From contig JAPPMA010000013.1 of the NCBI GenBank assembly GCA_028819295.1, positions 3,056-67,055 on the forward strand: DNA of 64,000 bases, given 5' to 3'. The notes beneath the pieces are model-generated. The model was not told the DNA's origin. It saw only the letters and a list, made by a program, of their open reading frames with translations, and made no database searches. A program made the position numbers and the translations under genes. Within the stretch, counting starts at the first letter, position 1, and each line of letters opens with the position of its first letter. Positions 15,090 through 23,047 of the stretch are shown here, in pieces. Source of the stretch: a bacterium. Lineage in GTDB: Bacteria > Actinomycetota > Acidimicrobiia > Acidimicrobiales > Bin134.

Positions 15090-16028
15090 ATGGCCGACCA
15101 AGAGGACACACCGGCACCCGAGACTGTCGGCGGCCTTGGCGTCGAAAACCCGGGGGAGGGCTTCCGGTCTGGGTTCGTGACCCTGCTGGGACGGCCCAAC
15201 TCGGGCAAGTCCACCCTGGTGAACGCCATCGTGGGCACCAAAGTGGCCATCGTGTCCGACAAGTCCCAAACCACCCGCCACGCGGTGCGCGGTGTGCTGC
15301 ACCGCGACGATGTGCAAGTGGTGTTCGTGGACACCCCGGGCATCCACAAGCCCCGCACCGCGCTGGGGGAGCGGCTGAACGCCACCGCGTCCGACGCGGC
15401 CGACGATGTGGACGTGGTGTGCCTGTGCATCGACGCCACTCGGCCGCTGGGCCGGGGCGACCGGTTCATCGCCGAGCGGCTCAGCCCCGACTCCATCGTG
15501 GTGGTGACCAAGACCGATGCCGCCTCCCGGTCGAAAGTGGTGGCCCAGCTTGCCGCGGCCGGCGATCTGGGGTTCGCCGAGTACTTCCCCACCTCGGCAC
15601 GCACCGGCAAAGGGGTGGACGCCTTGGTGGAGCGGCTGTGCGAGCTCATGCCCTCCGGCCCGCCGCTGTATCCGCCCGACATGGTGCGCGACATGCCCGA
15701 GGCACGCTGGGTGGCCGAGCTGGTGCGAGAGCAGCTTCTGGCCGTGACCCGCGAGGAGCTGCCCCACTCCATCACCGTGGCGGTTACCGAGTGGGAGTGG
15801 CCCCGCATCAAGGTGGAGATATTGGTGGAGCGGGAGTCGCAGAAGCCCATGGTGATCGGCAAGCGGGGCTCGGTGCTCAAGCAGGTGGGCACCGCGGCCC
15901 GGGCCCAGCTTCCCAAGGGGGTGTTCTTGGAGCTGCGGGTGGGAGTGGAGAAGAACTGGCAGCGCCGCCCTGAGATGCTCGACCGATTCGGCTACGGACC
16001 TGGGTCTGTGGCCAGCCCCGATCTGTAG
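15090..16028 (+). CDS. era: GTPase Era, 16S rRNA maturation
   Basis: All G motifs are present: G1 GRPNSGKST (residues 34-42), switch TTRHAVRG, G3 DTPGIH, G4 TKTD and G5 TSARTGKGV. A C-terminal KH domain follows (VIGKRGSVLKQVGTAARAQL). At 312 aa it is a full-length Era, the assembly factor that binds the 3' end of 16S rRNA and monitors 30S maturation. The first 27 residues are extra and acidic. It is divergent from smpB, with 62 nt between the starts, and ends 15 nt from the convergent dinG-like stop. Confidence 0.95.
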   Translation: MADQEDTPAPETVGGLGVENPGEGFRSGFVTLLGRPNSGKSTLVNAIVGTKVAIVSDKSQTTRHAVRGVLHRDDVQVVFVDTPGIHKPRTALGERLNATASDAADDVDVVCLCIDATRPLGRGDRFIAERLSPDSIVVVTKTDAASRSKVVAQLAAAGDLGFAEYFPTSARTGKGVDALVERLCELMPSGPPLYPPDMVRDMPEARWVAELVREQLLAVTREELPHSITVAVTEWEWPRIKVEILVERESQKPMVIGKRGSVLKQVGTAARAQLPKGVFLELRVGVEKNWQRRPEMLDRFGYGPGSVASPDL

Positions 16029-16043
16029 ACCCTGGCCAGTAGG

Positions 16044-17927
16044 TCAAACCCCGTCCCGAATTGACCGCAGCAGGGTCACAGCCCGGTCTCGCTCGGGGGT
16101 GCGGGGGAAATCGGGCAGGGCGCGCACCAGCTCCCAGCGGTACCCGGCGGTGGCCATCCGGGAGTCGAGCACCGCCACCACGCCCCGGTCGTCGCCCCGG
16201 CGGATGAGCCTCCCTGCGCCCTGAGCCAATCGGGTGGCGGCCCGAGGCAGGTCCACCAAGCGGAAGGCGTCGCTGCCGTAGCGCTCCCGTCGGGCCTCCA
16301 GCAGTGGGTCGTCGGGCCGGGGGAACGGCAGCCGGTCGATGGTGACCAGCGACAGCGACTCGCCGGGAACGTCCACGCCCTGCCACATGCTCATGGTGGC
16401 GAACAGGCAGCTCTCGGTCTCGGCGGCGAAGCGCCGCAGCAGCTCCGGCTTGGGCAGGTCGCGCTGGGTGTAGATCTCGAAGTCGATCTGGGCTCGCAGC
16501 ACCTCGGCGGCCCGGTCCATGGCCCGGTAGCTGGTGAACAGGGCCAGAGTACGTCCCCCGGCGGCCTCGATCAGCGCAGCCAGTTCTTCGTGTAGGGCCG
16601 GCTCGTAGCCGGGGCTGCGGGGGTCGGGCAGGTGCTTGGCGCAATAGAGCAGCCCGTTGGCCTCGTAGTCGAACGGGCTGCCCACGTCGAGGGCATCGTG
16701 GTGGTCGGGGTCGAGCCCCAGCACCTCGCCCAAGTTCATGGGAATGGTGGCGCTGGTCAGCACCGCGGTGGTGTGGTCCCACAGGTGCTCGGTCAACAGG
16801 TCGCCAAGCTGTATGGGGGCGATTCGCCACGCGGGGGCCGATTCGGCGCCCGACACCCAGGCCACCTCGGCAGGCGCGATCTCCACCGCCCGAGCCAGGT
16901 CTTCGGCCAAGGCCCCAGCGGCCAGCATGGCTCGCAGCTTGCGGGGGCCGATGTCGCCGGGTGCGTCGTCGGGCACTGCCCGCAGCTCGGCAGTGGCCTG
17001 GTCCACCCGGCCCCGGGCCAGCACCGCCACATCTTGGAGCTCGGAGGGCAAGGGGACGGGCAGCGGTTTGTCCCGGAACGGCGCCAGGGCTTCGCGCAGG
17101 CGCACCCCGGCATCCTCCAGATCGCCCGCCGCGGCCGACTCGGCCACCACAGCTCGGATGCTGCGGGCCAACTCGTCGAACCGGCCCCCGGTGAGCGACA
17201 GCCCCGCGGTGTCGGAAACGATGTCCTCCAGGCCGTGGGCCTCGTCGATGACCACCGTGTCGTGTTCGGGCAGCAGCGGCCTGTCGCTGAACAGGTGAAG
17301 GCAGTAGAGGTGGGTGTTCACCACCGCGATGTCGGCGGCATCGGCCCGATGGCGGGCCTTCTCGGCGAAGCAAACCTCTCCTGAGGGACAGCGCTGGGCG
17401 CCGGGACACTCCCGGCCCGACACGCTGAGCGCATTCCAAGCCGCCGCCGAGGGCTCGAATTCGAGTTCGGCCCGGTCGCCGGTGTCGGTTCGACGGGCCC
17501 ATGCCGCCAGCCGGTTGATTTCCGCCCGGGTGCCGTCGGCGATGTCCAGGCTCAGCTGATCGTTGTCGAGGTGCTCTTCCAGCCGCTGGACGCACAGGTA
17601 GTTGGACCGGCCCTTGAGCACGGCGAAGCGCACCGGCCGCCCCAGGGCTTCGGCCAGCTGGGGGAGGTCTTTGCCGACGAGCTGGTCTTGGAGGGTCTTG
17701 GTGGCGGTGGTCACCACCGAGGGGCCCTCGCCCAGCACCAGCGGTACCAGGTAGGCCAGCGATTTGCCGGTTCCGGTGCCGGCGGCCACCACCAGATGCC
17801 GCCCCGACTCCATGGCCTCGGCCACGGCGTGGCACATGTCCCGCTGCCCTGGTCGCCGCTCGCCACCACCGTCCAGCGCGGCGACGGCCGCTTCCAGAGC
17901 CTCGTCGACCGCGGTTGTTTCCGCCAT
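16044..17927 (-). CDS. dinG: DinG/XPD-like iron-sulfur ATP-dependent helicase
   Basis: The 627-aa protein shows a superfamily 2 XPD-like helicase: AAGTGTGKSLAYL Walker A near residue 50, the VVIDEAHGLED box, and SYRAMDRAAEVL plus RLAQGAGRLIRRGDDRG in the C-terminal motor. Four cysteines between motifs I and II (NYLCV, ECPGAQRCPSGEVCF) can hold a 4Fe-4S cluster. Such 5'-3' helicases unwind R-loops, D-loops and G-quadruplexes during repair. The start at ATG 17927 precedes the first motif by a normal distance. It is divergent from uppS, with about 100 bp between the starts. Confidence 0.88.
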   Translation of the reverse strand: MAETTAVDEALEAAVAALDGGGERRPGQRDMCHAVAEAMESGRHLVVAAGTGTGKSLAYLVPLVLGEGPSVVTTATKTLQDQLVGKDLPQLAEALGRPVRFAVLKGRSNYLCVQRLEEHLDNDQLSLDIADGTRAEINRLAAWARRTDTGDRAELEFEPSAAAWNALSVSGRECPGAQRCPSGEVCFAEKARHRADAADIAVVNTHLYCLHLFSDRPLLPEHDTVVIDEAHGLEDIVSDTAGLSLTGGRFDELARSIRAVVAESAAAGDLEDAGVRLREALAPFRDKPLPVPLPSELQDVAVLARGRVDQATAELRAVPDDAPGDIGPRKLRAMLAAGALAEDLARAVEIAPAEVAWVSGAESAPAWRIAPIQLGDLLTEHLWDHTTAVLTSATIPMNLGEVLGLDPDHHDALDVGSPFDYEANGLLYCAKHLPDPRSPGYEPALHEELAALIEAAGGRTLALFTSYRAMDRAAEVLRAQIDFEIYTQRDLPKPELLRRFAAETESCLFATMSMWQGVDVPGESLSLVTIDRLPFPRPDDPLLEARRERYGSDAFRLVDLPRAATRLAQGAGRLIRRGDDRGVVAVLDSRMATAGYRWELVRALPDFPRTPERDRAVTLLRSIRDGV

Positions 17928-18029
17928 CACCCCGACGCTACTCCCGTCCAGTCGTGCCGATGGGAAGAAACGAAAGGGCAGGCACTCTTCCGCGCAGAAT
18001 CGGGACCCGCTGGGGAGTACCGTGCAGGT

Positions 18030-18752
18030 GTGGGCCTGTCCGACCACTGCCTCGACCGGGATCGCATCCCCCGCCATGTGGGATGCGTGATGGACGGCAA
18101 CGGACGCTGGGCCGAGCAGCGGGGCATGGCCCGCACCGAGGGCCACGAGCAGGGCGAGCACGCCCTGTTCGACGTGATAGAGGGCGCGCTGGAGCTGGGC
18201 ATCGAATGGCTCACCGTGTATGCCTTCTCCACCGAGAACTGGAATCGGCCCGAAGACGAAGTGCGCTTTCTGCTGAACTTCAACCGCATCATCCTGCGGC
18301 GGCGCTGCCACGAGCTCAACGAGATGGGCGTGCGGATCCGCTTTGTGGGCCGCCGCGACTGGCGGGTGCCCAAGGGCCTTATCAAGGAGATGGACGAGGC
18401 CATAGAGCTCACTCAGAGCAACGATGCGATGACGCTGGCGGTGGCCTTCAACTACGGAGGCCGAGCCGAGATCGTGGACGCGGTGAAGCGCATCGCCGCC
18501 CAGCGGATTCCGTCTCGCCTGATCAACGAGCGCACCATTGCCCGCCACCTGTACGACCAGGAGATGCCCGAGCCCGACCTCATCATCCGCACCTCTGGGG
18601 AGTACCGCATATCCAATTTCCTGCTGTGGGAGCTGGCCTACTCCGAGCTGGTGTTCAGCAACGTGCTGTGGCCCGACTTCACCCGCCACGACCTGTTCGC
18701 CGCCATCGCCGAATATCAGCACCGCCATCGCCGCTTCGGCCGAGTGGGATAA
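18030..18752 (+). CDS. uppS: isoprenyl diphosphate synthase (undecaprenyl diphosphate synthase family)
   Basis: The conserved start block RIPRHVGCVMDGNGRWAEQRG contains the catalytic Asp and the Asn/Gly/Arg/Trp diphosphate-binding loop. TVYAFSTENWNRP, AFNYGGRAEIVDA and the C-terminal LIIRTSGEYRISNFLLWELAYSEL follow. At 240 aa it is a normal cis-prenyltransferase making the lipid carrier for peptidoglycan synthesis; actinobacteria often have more than one, so the exact chain length is open. The GTG at 18030 is preceded by ggggag at a long distance; an ATG further in would remove the essential N-terminal block. Confidence 0.92.
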   Translation: MGLSDHCLDRDRIPRHVGCVMDGNGRWAEQRGMARTEGHEQGEHALFDVIEGALELGIEWLTVYAFSTENWNRPEDEVRFLLNFNRIILRRRCHELNEMGVRIRFVGRRDWRVPKGLIKEMDEAIELTQSNDAMTLAVAFNYGGRAEIVDAVKRIAAQRIPSRLINERTIARHLYDQEMPEPDLIIRTSGEYRISNFLLWELAYSELVFSNVLWPDFTRHDLFAAIAEYQHRHRRFGRVG

Positions 18753-18795
18753 CCATGGTCCCCTGGCAGGAGCAGGGAATGGGAGGCTTGTTGCG

Positions 18796-19509
18796 GTGAG
18801 CCTCTACCGGGACCAGGGAATTGTGCTTCGCACCTACAAGCTGGGCGAGGCCGACCGCATCGTGGTGTTCTGCACCCGGGGCCATGGCAAGGTGCGGGCG
18901 GTGGCCAAAGGAGTTCGCAAAACCCGCAGCCGGTTCGGGGGGCGCTTGGAACCCACCAGCCATGTGCAGCTCCAGCTCCACCGGGGGCGAAGCGAGCTGG
19001 ATGTGGTGACCCAGGTCGAGTCGGTGGACCAGTTCCGGGAGGTGCGGGAAGACCTGGGTCGCCTCGGCAAGGCCATGGCCATGCTGGAGGCGGTCGACCG
19101 AGTGGGCGTGGACCGGGAGTCAGACGGCGCGCTGTATCGGATGTTGCTGGGCGGACTCCGGGCGCTGGATGCGGGCGACTCGCCGCTGGTGGTGCCCGCC
19201 TTCTACCTCAAGCTCCTGGTCCACGATGGAGTCGGTCCCGAGGTGGAGGCGTGCGCTTCCTGCGGAGCCTCCGATGACTTGGCAGCCTTCGACTACGGCA
19301 GCGGCGGCGCGCTGTGCCGCAGATGCCGCCGAGGAACCCCCCTATCGCCTGATGCCCTGGATCTGATGCGCATGGTGCTCGGCGGCAGCCTCAGCGCCGC
19401 ACTGGCCCTGCCCCCCTCGCCCGCCACCAGCGAAGTCGAGCACCTGGCCACCGCGGCAATGGAGCACCACCTAGAACGCCGCCTCCGCGCCGCTGGTGCG
19501 TACAGCTGA
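18796..19509 (+). CDS. recO: DNA repair protein RecO
   Basis: The 237-aa protein has the N-terminal OB fold (RDQGIVLRTYKLGEADRIVV, KGVRKTRSRFGGRLEP), a helical middle, and a zinc finger CASCGASDDLAAF...ALCRRC with both CxxC pairs intact. RecO anneals SSB-coated DNA and loads RecA with RecR in gap repair. The GTG start has GGGAGG 9 nt upstream. It follows uppS by 43 nt in the same direction, so the two are probably co-transcribed. Confidence 0.92.
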   Translation: MSLYRDQGIVLRTYKLGEADRIVVFCTRGHGKVRAVAKGVRKTRSRFGGRLEPTSHVQLQLHRGRSELDVVTQVESVDQFREVREDLGRLGKAMAMLEAVDRVGVDRESDGALYRMLLGGLRALDAGDSPLVVPAFYLKLLVHDGVGPEVEACASCGASDDLAAFDYGSGGALCRRCRRGTPLSPDALDLMRMVLGGSLSAALALPPSPATSEVEHLATAAMEHHLERRLRAAGAYS

Positions 19510-19526
19510 GAAGAAAATAATATTAG

Positions 19527-19553
19527 TTGAAAATGCTGGATACTAACTATTGT
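19527..19553 (+). promoter_or_regulatory. putative hicAB promoter
   Basis: TTGAAA (19527-19532) and TATTGT (19548-19553) stand 15 nt apart in an AT-rich stretch unlike the flanks. The GTG of hicA follows 7 nt after the -10, leaving no room for a ribosome site. An alternative -10, TGTACT (19551-19556), gives an 18-nt spacer. Confidence 0.4.
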
Positions 19554-19560
19554 ACTGCCC

Positions 19561-19845
19561 GTGTCGCTCCCGGTCTCATGGTTTCCGGCTCTCAAGCCCG
19601 ACCAAGTGCTTCGGCTGCTTCGCAAAATCGGATACCAGAAGGTTCGCCAGAGAGGCTCACATGTCCTCTTGAGAGCCGAGGGCAGACAAACGATCCTCGT
19701 CTCGATGCACAAGGGCAGGACGATGAAACCGAAGCACTTGCGGGCAATGCTGGTTGATAGGGTTGGGTTGGCTGACCAAGAGATCAAGGCATTACTCGGG
19801 CTTTCTCGTGGGAGGACAGGAAATGGCCAAGGTCGTAATCACTAA
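19561..19845 (+). CDS. hicA: HicA-family mRNA interferase toxin
   Basis: The core is the small double-stranded-RNA-binding-like fold of HicA: KPDQVLRLLRKIGYQKVRQRGSHVLL, then TILVSMHKGRTMKPKHLRAML. It keeps the catalytic His in GSHVLL. HicA toxins cleave mRNA and are neutralised by HicB. The GTG at 19561 has no Shine-Dalgarno sequence but lies just behind a promoter-like TTGAAA...TATTGT, so translation may be leaderless. The 3' end overlaps hicB by 23 nt. Confidence 0.8.
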   Translation: MSLPVSWFPALKPDQVLRLLRKIGYQKVRQRGSHVLLRAEGRQTILVSMHKGRTMKPKHLRAMLVDRVGLADQEIKALLGLSRGRTGNGQGRNH

Positions 19846-20014
19846 AGACGACGACGGCAGCGGAGACTGGCTGGCCGAGGGCGACATTGGCGAATCCGCC
19901 TACTACGCCAACGCTGCCACCCTCAGCGAGCTAGAGGCCATGATCCAGGAAGCCGGAGAATTGGTAGGCGTCGACCCAGAGGTGGTAATCGCTCCAGAGG
20001 GCGCCACGGCCTGA
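19823..20014 (+). CDS. hicB: short HicB-like antitoxin
   Basis: The 63-aa product starts at ATG 19823, behind a good GGAGG site and inside the hicA 3' end. Its sequence ([29 protein letters not shown]) has the strand-strand-helix order of the degenerate RNase H fold of HicB, but it lacks the usual C-terminal HTH or ribbon-helix-helix DNA-binding domain. Identity as HicB rests mainly on its position beside hicA. It is expected to bind and mask HicA; without a DNA-binding part, autoregulation is doubtful. Confidence 0.7.
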   Translation: MAKVVITKDDDGSGDWLAEGDIGESAYYANAATLSELEAMIQEAGELVGVDPEVVIAPEGATA

Positions 20015-20087
20015 TCCAGTTCCGATCCCATCTCAAGCCCGGTTTTCGGTGTCAGGCCTATCGGTGGGGGGCGGTAGCCTGCGGGCT

Positions 20088-21425
20088 GTGAGCGGTAGCG
20101 ACGTCGAACGGGTGGCGGGCGACGATCTGATGGACAGGGTGGTGAACCTCTGCAAGCGGCGGGGGTTCGTGTACCAGTCGGCGGAGATCTACGGTGGATT
20201 CCGCAGCGCCTACGACTACGGCCCGCTGGGCGTGCTGCTGCTGCGCAACGTGAAGGATGCCTGGTGGCGGACCATGGTGCAGCTTCGCACCGACGTGGTC
20301 GGCCTGGATGCCTCCATCCTGTCGCCCCCCCAGGTGTGGGAGGCGTCGGGGCACCTGACCAACTTCACCGACCCCCTGGTGGACTGTCGCAACTGCGGGG
20401 CGCGCCACCGCGAGGATCAGCTGGAAGACCCAGACACGTGTCCGAGTTGTGGCGCAAAGGGACAGCTCACCGAGGCCCGGGAGTTCAATCTGATGTTCCA
20501 AACCCAGGCTGGCCCGGTGGCCGGGGCTGGCGCCGACGTGTACCTGCGGCCCGAGACCGCCCAGGGCATGTTCATCAACTTCGCCAACGTGCTGAACACC
20601 GTGCGCACCAAGCCGCCATTCGGCATCGCCCAGATCGGCAAGTCGTTCCGCAACGAGATCACACCGGGCAACTTCATCTTCCGCACCCGGGAGTTCGAGC
20701 AGATGGAGATGGAGTTCTTCGTGCCCCCCGACGAGGCCGCCAAGTGGTTCGAGTACTGGTGCGGGGCCCGGATGGACTGGTACACCGAGTTGGGCATCCC
20801 CGCCGACAGGCTGCGGCTGCGGCCCCACGAAGCCGACGAGCTGAGCCACTACTCGGCTGGCACCGCCGATGTGGAGTACCTGTTCCCCTGGGGGTGGGGC
20901 GAGCTGGAGGGCATCGCCAACCGCACCGACTACGACCTCGCCCAGCACGCCCAGCACTCCGGCGTCGATCTGGACTACTACGACCAGCAGGCCGACGAGC
21001 GCTACCGCCCCCATGTGATCGAGCCGGCCGCCGGGGCCACCCGCACGATGATGGCGTTTCTGCTGGCCTCCTACGACACCGAGGAGGTGCGGGGGGAGAC
21101 CCGCACGGTGCTGCGGCTCCACCCCCGGCTGGCCCCCTACAAGGCGGCGGTGCTACCCCTGTCGAAAAAGCCCGAGCTCCAAGCAGTTTCCGAGGAGGTG
21201 CTGGGCCTGCTCCAGCCCCGCTGGATGACCGACTACGACGTGACCCAGTCGATCGGCCGCCGCTACCGCCGCCAAGACGAGATAGGCACGCCGTACTGCG
21301 TGACCGTGGACTTCGACACTCTGGACGATCGGGCGGTGACCGTGCGCGACCGGGACACCATGGACCAAGACCGGGTGCCCATAGACGGCCTGGCTGAGCA
21401 CTTGGCCGCCAAGCTCGAATTGTGA
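20088..21425 (+). CDS. glyS: glycyl-tRNA synthetase (dimeric, eukaryote-like type)
   Basis: The class II synthetase motifs are present: [53 protein letters not shown], and an anticodon-binding domain at the end ([10 protein letters not shown]...[16 protein letters not shown]). A Cys-pair insert (DCRNCGARH...CPSCGAKG) is typical of the actinobacterial form. The enzyme charges tRNA-Gly. From GTG 20088 it is 445 aa; an in-frame GTG at 20049 and ATG at 20130 are other possible starts, none with a clear ribosome site. Confidence 0.95.
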   Translation: MSGSDVERVAGDDLMDRVVNLCKRRGFVYQSAEIYGGFRSAYDYGPLGVLLLRNVKDAWWRTMVQLRTDVVGLDASILSPPQVWEASGHLTNFTDPLVDCRNCGARHREDQLEDPDTCPSCGAKGQLTEAREFNLMFQTQAGPVAGAGADVYLRPETAQGMFINFANVLNTVRTKPPFGIAQIGKSFRNEITPGNFIFRTREFEQMEMEFFVPPDEAAKWFEYWCGARMDWYTELGIPADRLRLRPHEADELSHYSAGTADVEYLFPWGWGELEGIANRTDYDLAQHAQHSGVDLDYYDQQADERYRPHVIEPAAGATRTMMAFLLASYDTEEVRGETRTVLRLHPRLAPYKAAVLPLSKKPELQAVSEEVLGLLQPRWMTDYDVTQSIGRRYRRQDEIGTPYCVTVDFDTLDDRAVTVRDRDTMDQDRVPIDGLAEHLAAKLEL

Positions 21426-21493
21426 GGCTGGGGCGGTGACAAACCAGGAGCGGCCCGCGGCGACCGGCTCTTGATGGGACGGAGGCAGCGGCA

Positions 21494-23038
21494 GTGACCA
21501 GCCCGATCGTGGCCGCGGTGCAGGCGGTTGAGCGCGGTGGAATGGATCGGGCCGAGGCGGTGCGGGGAGTCTGCTGCGACGATGTCGAAGATCTGCTTCA
21601 CGCCACGTTGACCGGCGGTTCGTCGACGCCGGTGGTGGCCCGCGGGGTGGCCGCCTCCCCGGGAGCGGCGTCGGGAAGGGTGTGCCTGACGGTGGACGCG
21701 GTGCTCGATGCCGACGACCTGGGCGTGCCCGCGGTGTTTATTCGGCCGTTCACCACGCCCGCCGACGAGGTGGCCATGTCGGCGGCGGCGGGCATTCTCA
21801 CCGCCAAGGGGGGCATGGCCAGCCATGCCGCAGTGATCGCCCGGGGTTGGGGGATTCCCGCGGTGGTGGGGGTGGAGACGCTGGCGGTGGATGAGACGGC
21901 CGGGGTGGTCCGGCTAAACGAGGTGGAGCTGCGCGACGGCGACTTCATCACCGTGGACGGGTCGGCGGGCACGGTCATGCTGGGCGCCGCCGAGCTAAGC
22001 AAAGCAGAGGTGCCCGACGAGCTGTTCACGCTGCTGGACTGGGCCGACGAAATGCGGGACGGGCGGGCGGCGGTGCTGGCCAACGCCGACGACGCCGCCT
22101 CCGCCCGGCTGGCCCGGCAGTTCGGTGCGACCGGGGTGGGACTGTGCCGCACCGAGCACATGTTCTTGGGGGAGCGGCTGCCGCTCATCCAGCGGGCCAT
22201 CACCGAGGGCGGAAAGGCGGCCTTGGATGCGCTGGTCGAAGTCCAGGTGGGCGATCTTGTCGGGCTATTGGAAGTGATGGACGGCTTGCCGGTGACCGTC
22301 CGCCTGCTCGACCCGCCCCTGCACGAGTTCCTGCCCGACCATCCTGAGTTGGCCGAGGAGAATCCCATGCTCGGAGTGCGGGGCGCCCGGCTGGGGGTTC
22401 TGCGCCCCGAGTTGTACCGATCCCAGGCTGCTGCGGTGGCCGAGGCCACCGCCCGCCGGTTGTCTGCGGGGGGCGACCCGCAGACGCAGATCATGGTGCC
22501 GTTGGTGGTAGGCGGACCGGAGCTGGCCCATGTGCGGGATGCGGTGACCGACGAACTGGCTGGATTCGCCTCCCGACTGGGAGGCCGAACCATCCCGGTG
22601 GGGGCGATGATCGAGACGCCCCGCTCGGCGCTGGTTGCGGCCGAGGTCGCAGGGTGGGCCGACTTCTTGTCGGTGGGCACCAACGACCTTACCCAGATGA
22701 CCTTCGGATTCAGCCGGGACGACATCGAGGCCAAGATCATGCGCCCCTATGTGGAGAGCGGATTGCTGGCGGCCAACCCGTTCGAAACCCTGGACGAATC
22801 GGGGGTGGGCCGCCTCGTGGCCGATGCGATGGCCGCGGCCCGAGCCGCCCGGCCGGGCATCGAGATCGGGGTTTGCGGCGAGCACGGAGGCGATCCGGCA
22901 TCCATCGCGTTCTTCGCCGATGCCGGGGTGGAATATGTGTCTTGCTCCCCGCACCGGGTTCCCGTGGCGCGCTTGGCGGCTGCCCAAGCTGTCGCTGCCC
23001 AAGCTGTCGCTGCCCAAGCTGTCATCGGTTCGGCGTAG
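21494..23038 (+). CDS. PEP-utilising enzyme resembling the C-terminal two thirds of pyruvate phosphate dikinase
   Basis: The protein has the swivelling phosphohistidine domain (ILTAKGGMASHAAVIARGWG, His in SHAAV) and the PEP-binding TIM barrel (GLCRTEHMF, GVRGARLGV, SVGTNDLTQMTFGFSRDD, GVCGEHGGDP with the catalytic Cys). The N-terminal ATP-grasp domain of PPDK is missing and is not encoded nearby. At 514 aa it cannot perform the full ATP-dependent reaction alone; it may act with a separate partner or be a PTS enzyme I-like phosphotransferase. The C-terminus carries a repeated AAQAV motif from a 15-bp DNA repeat. The GTG start has GGAGG 9 nt upstream. Confidence 0.85.
   Translation: MTSPIVAAVQAVERGGMDRAEAVRGVCCDDVEDLLHATLTGGSSTPVVARGVAASPGAASGRVCLTVDAVLDADDLGVPAVFIRPFTTPADEVAMSAAAGILTAKGGMASHAAVIARGWGIPAVVGVETLAVDETAGVVRLNEVELRDGDFITVDGSAGTVMLGAAELSKAEVPDELFTLLDWADEMRDGRAAVLANADDAASARLARQFGATGVGLCRTEHMFLGERLPLIQRAITEGGKAALDALVEVQVGDLVGLLEVMDGLPVTVRLLDPPLHEFLPDHPELAEENPMLGVRGARLGVLRPELYRSQAAAVAEATARRLSAGGDPQTQIMVPLVVGGPELAHVRDAVTDELAGFASRLGGRTIPVGAMIETPRSALVAAEVAGWADFLSVGTNDLTQMTFGFSRDDIEAKIMRPYVESGLLAANPFETLDESGVGRLVADAMAAARAARPGIEIGVCGEHGGDPASIAFFADAGVEYVSCSPHRVPVARLAAAQAVAAQAVAAQAVIGSA
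22979..23023 (+). repeat. three perfect 15-bp tandem copies inside the PPDK-like gene
   Basis: The unit gctgcccaagctgtc occurs three times without change and encodes repeated AAQAV just before the stop. Its length is a multiple of three, so copy number can vary without shifting the frame. Confidence 0.95.
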
Positions 23039-23047
23039 TCTCACACC

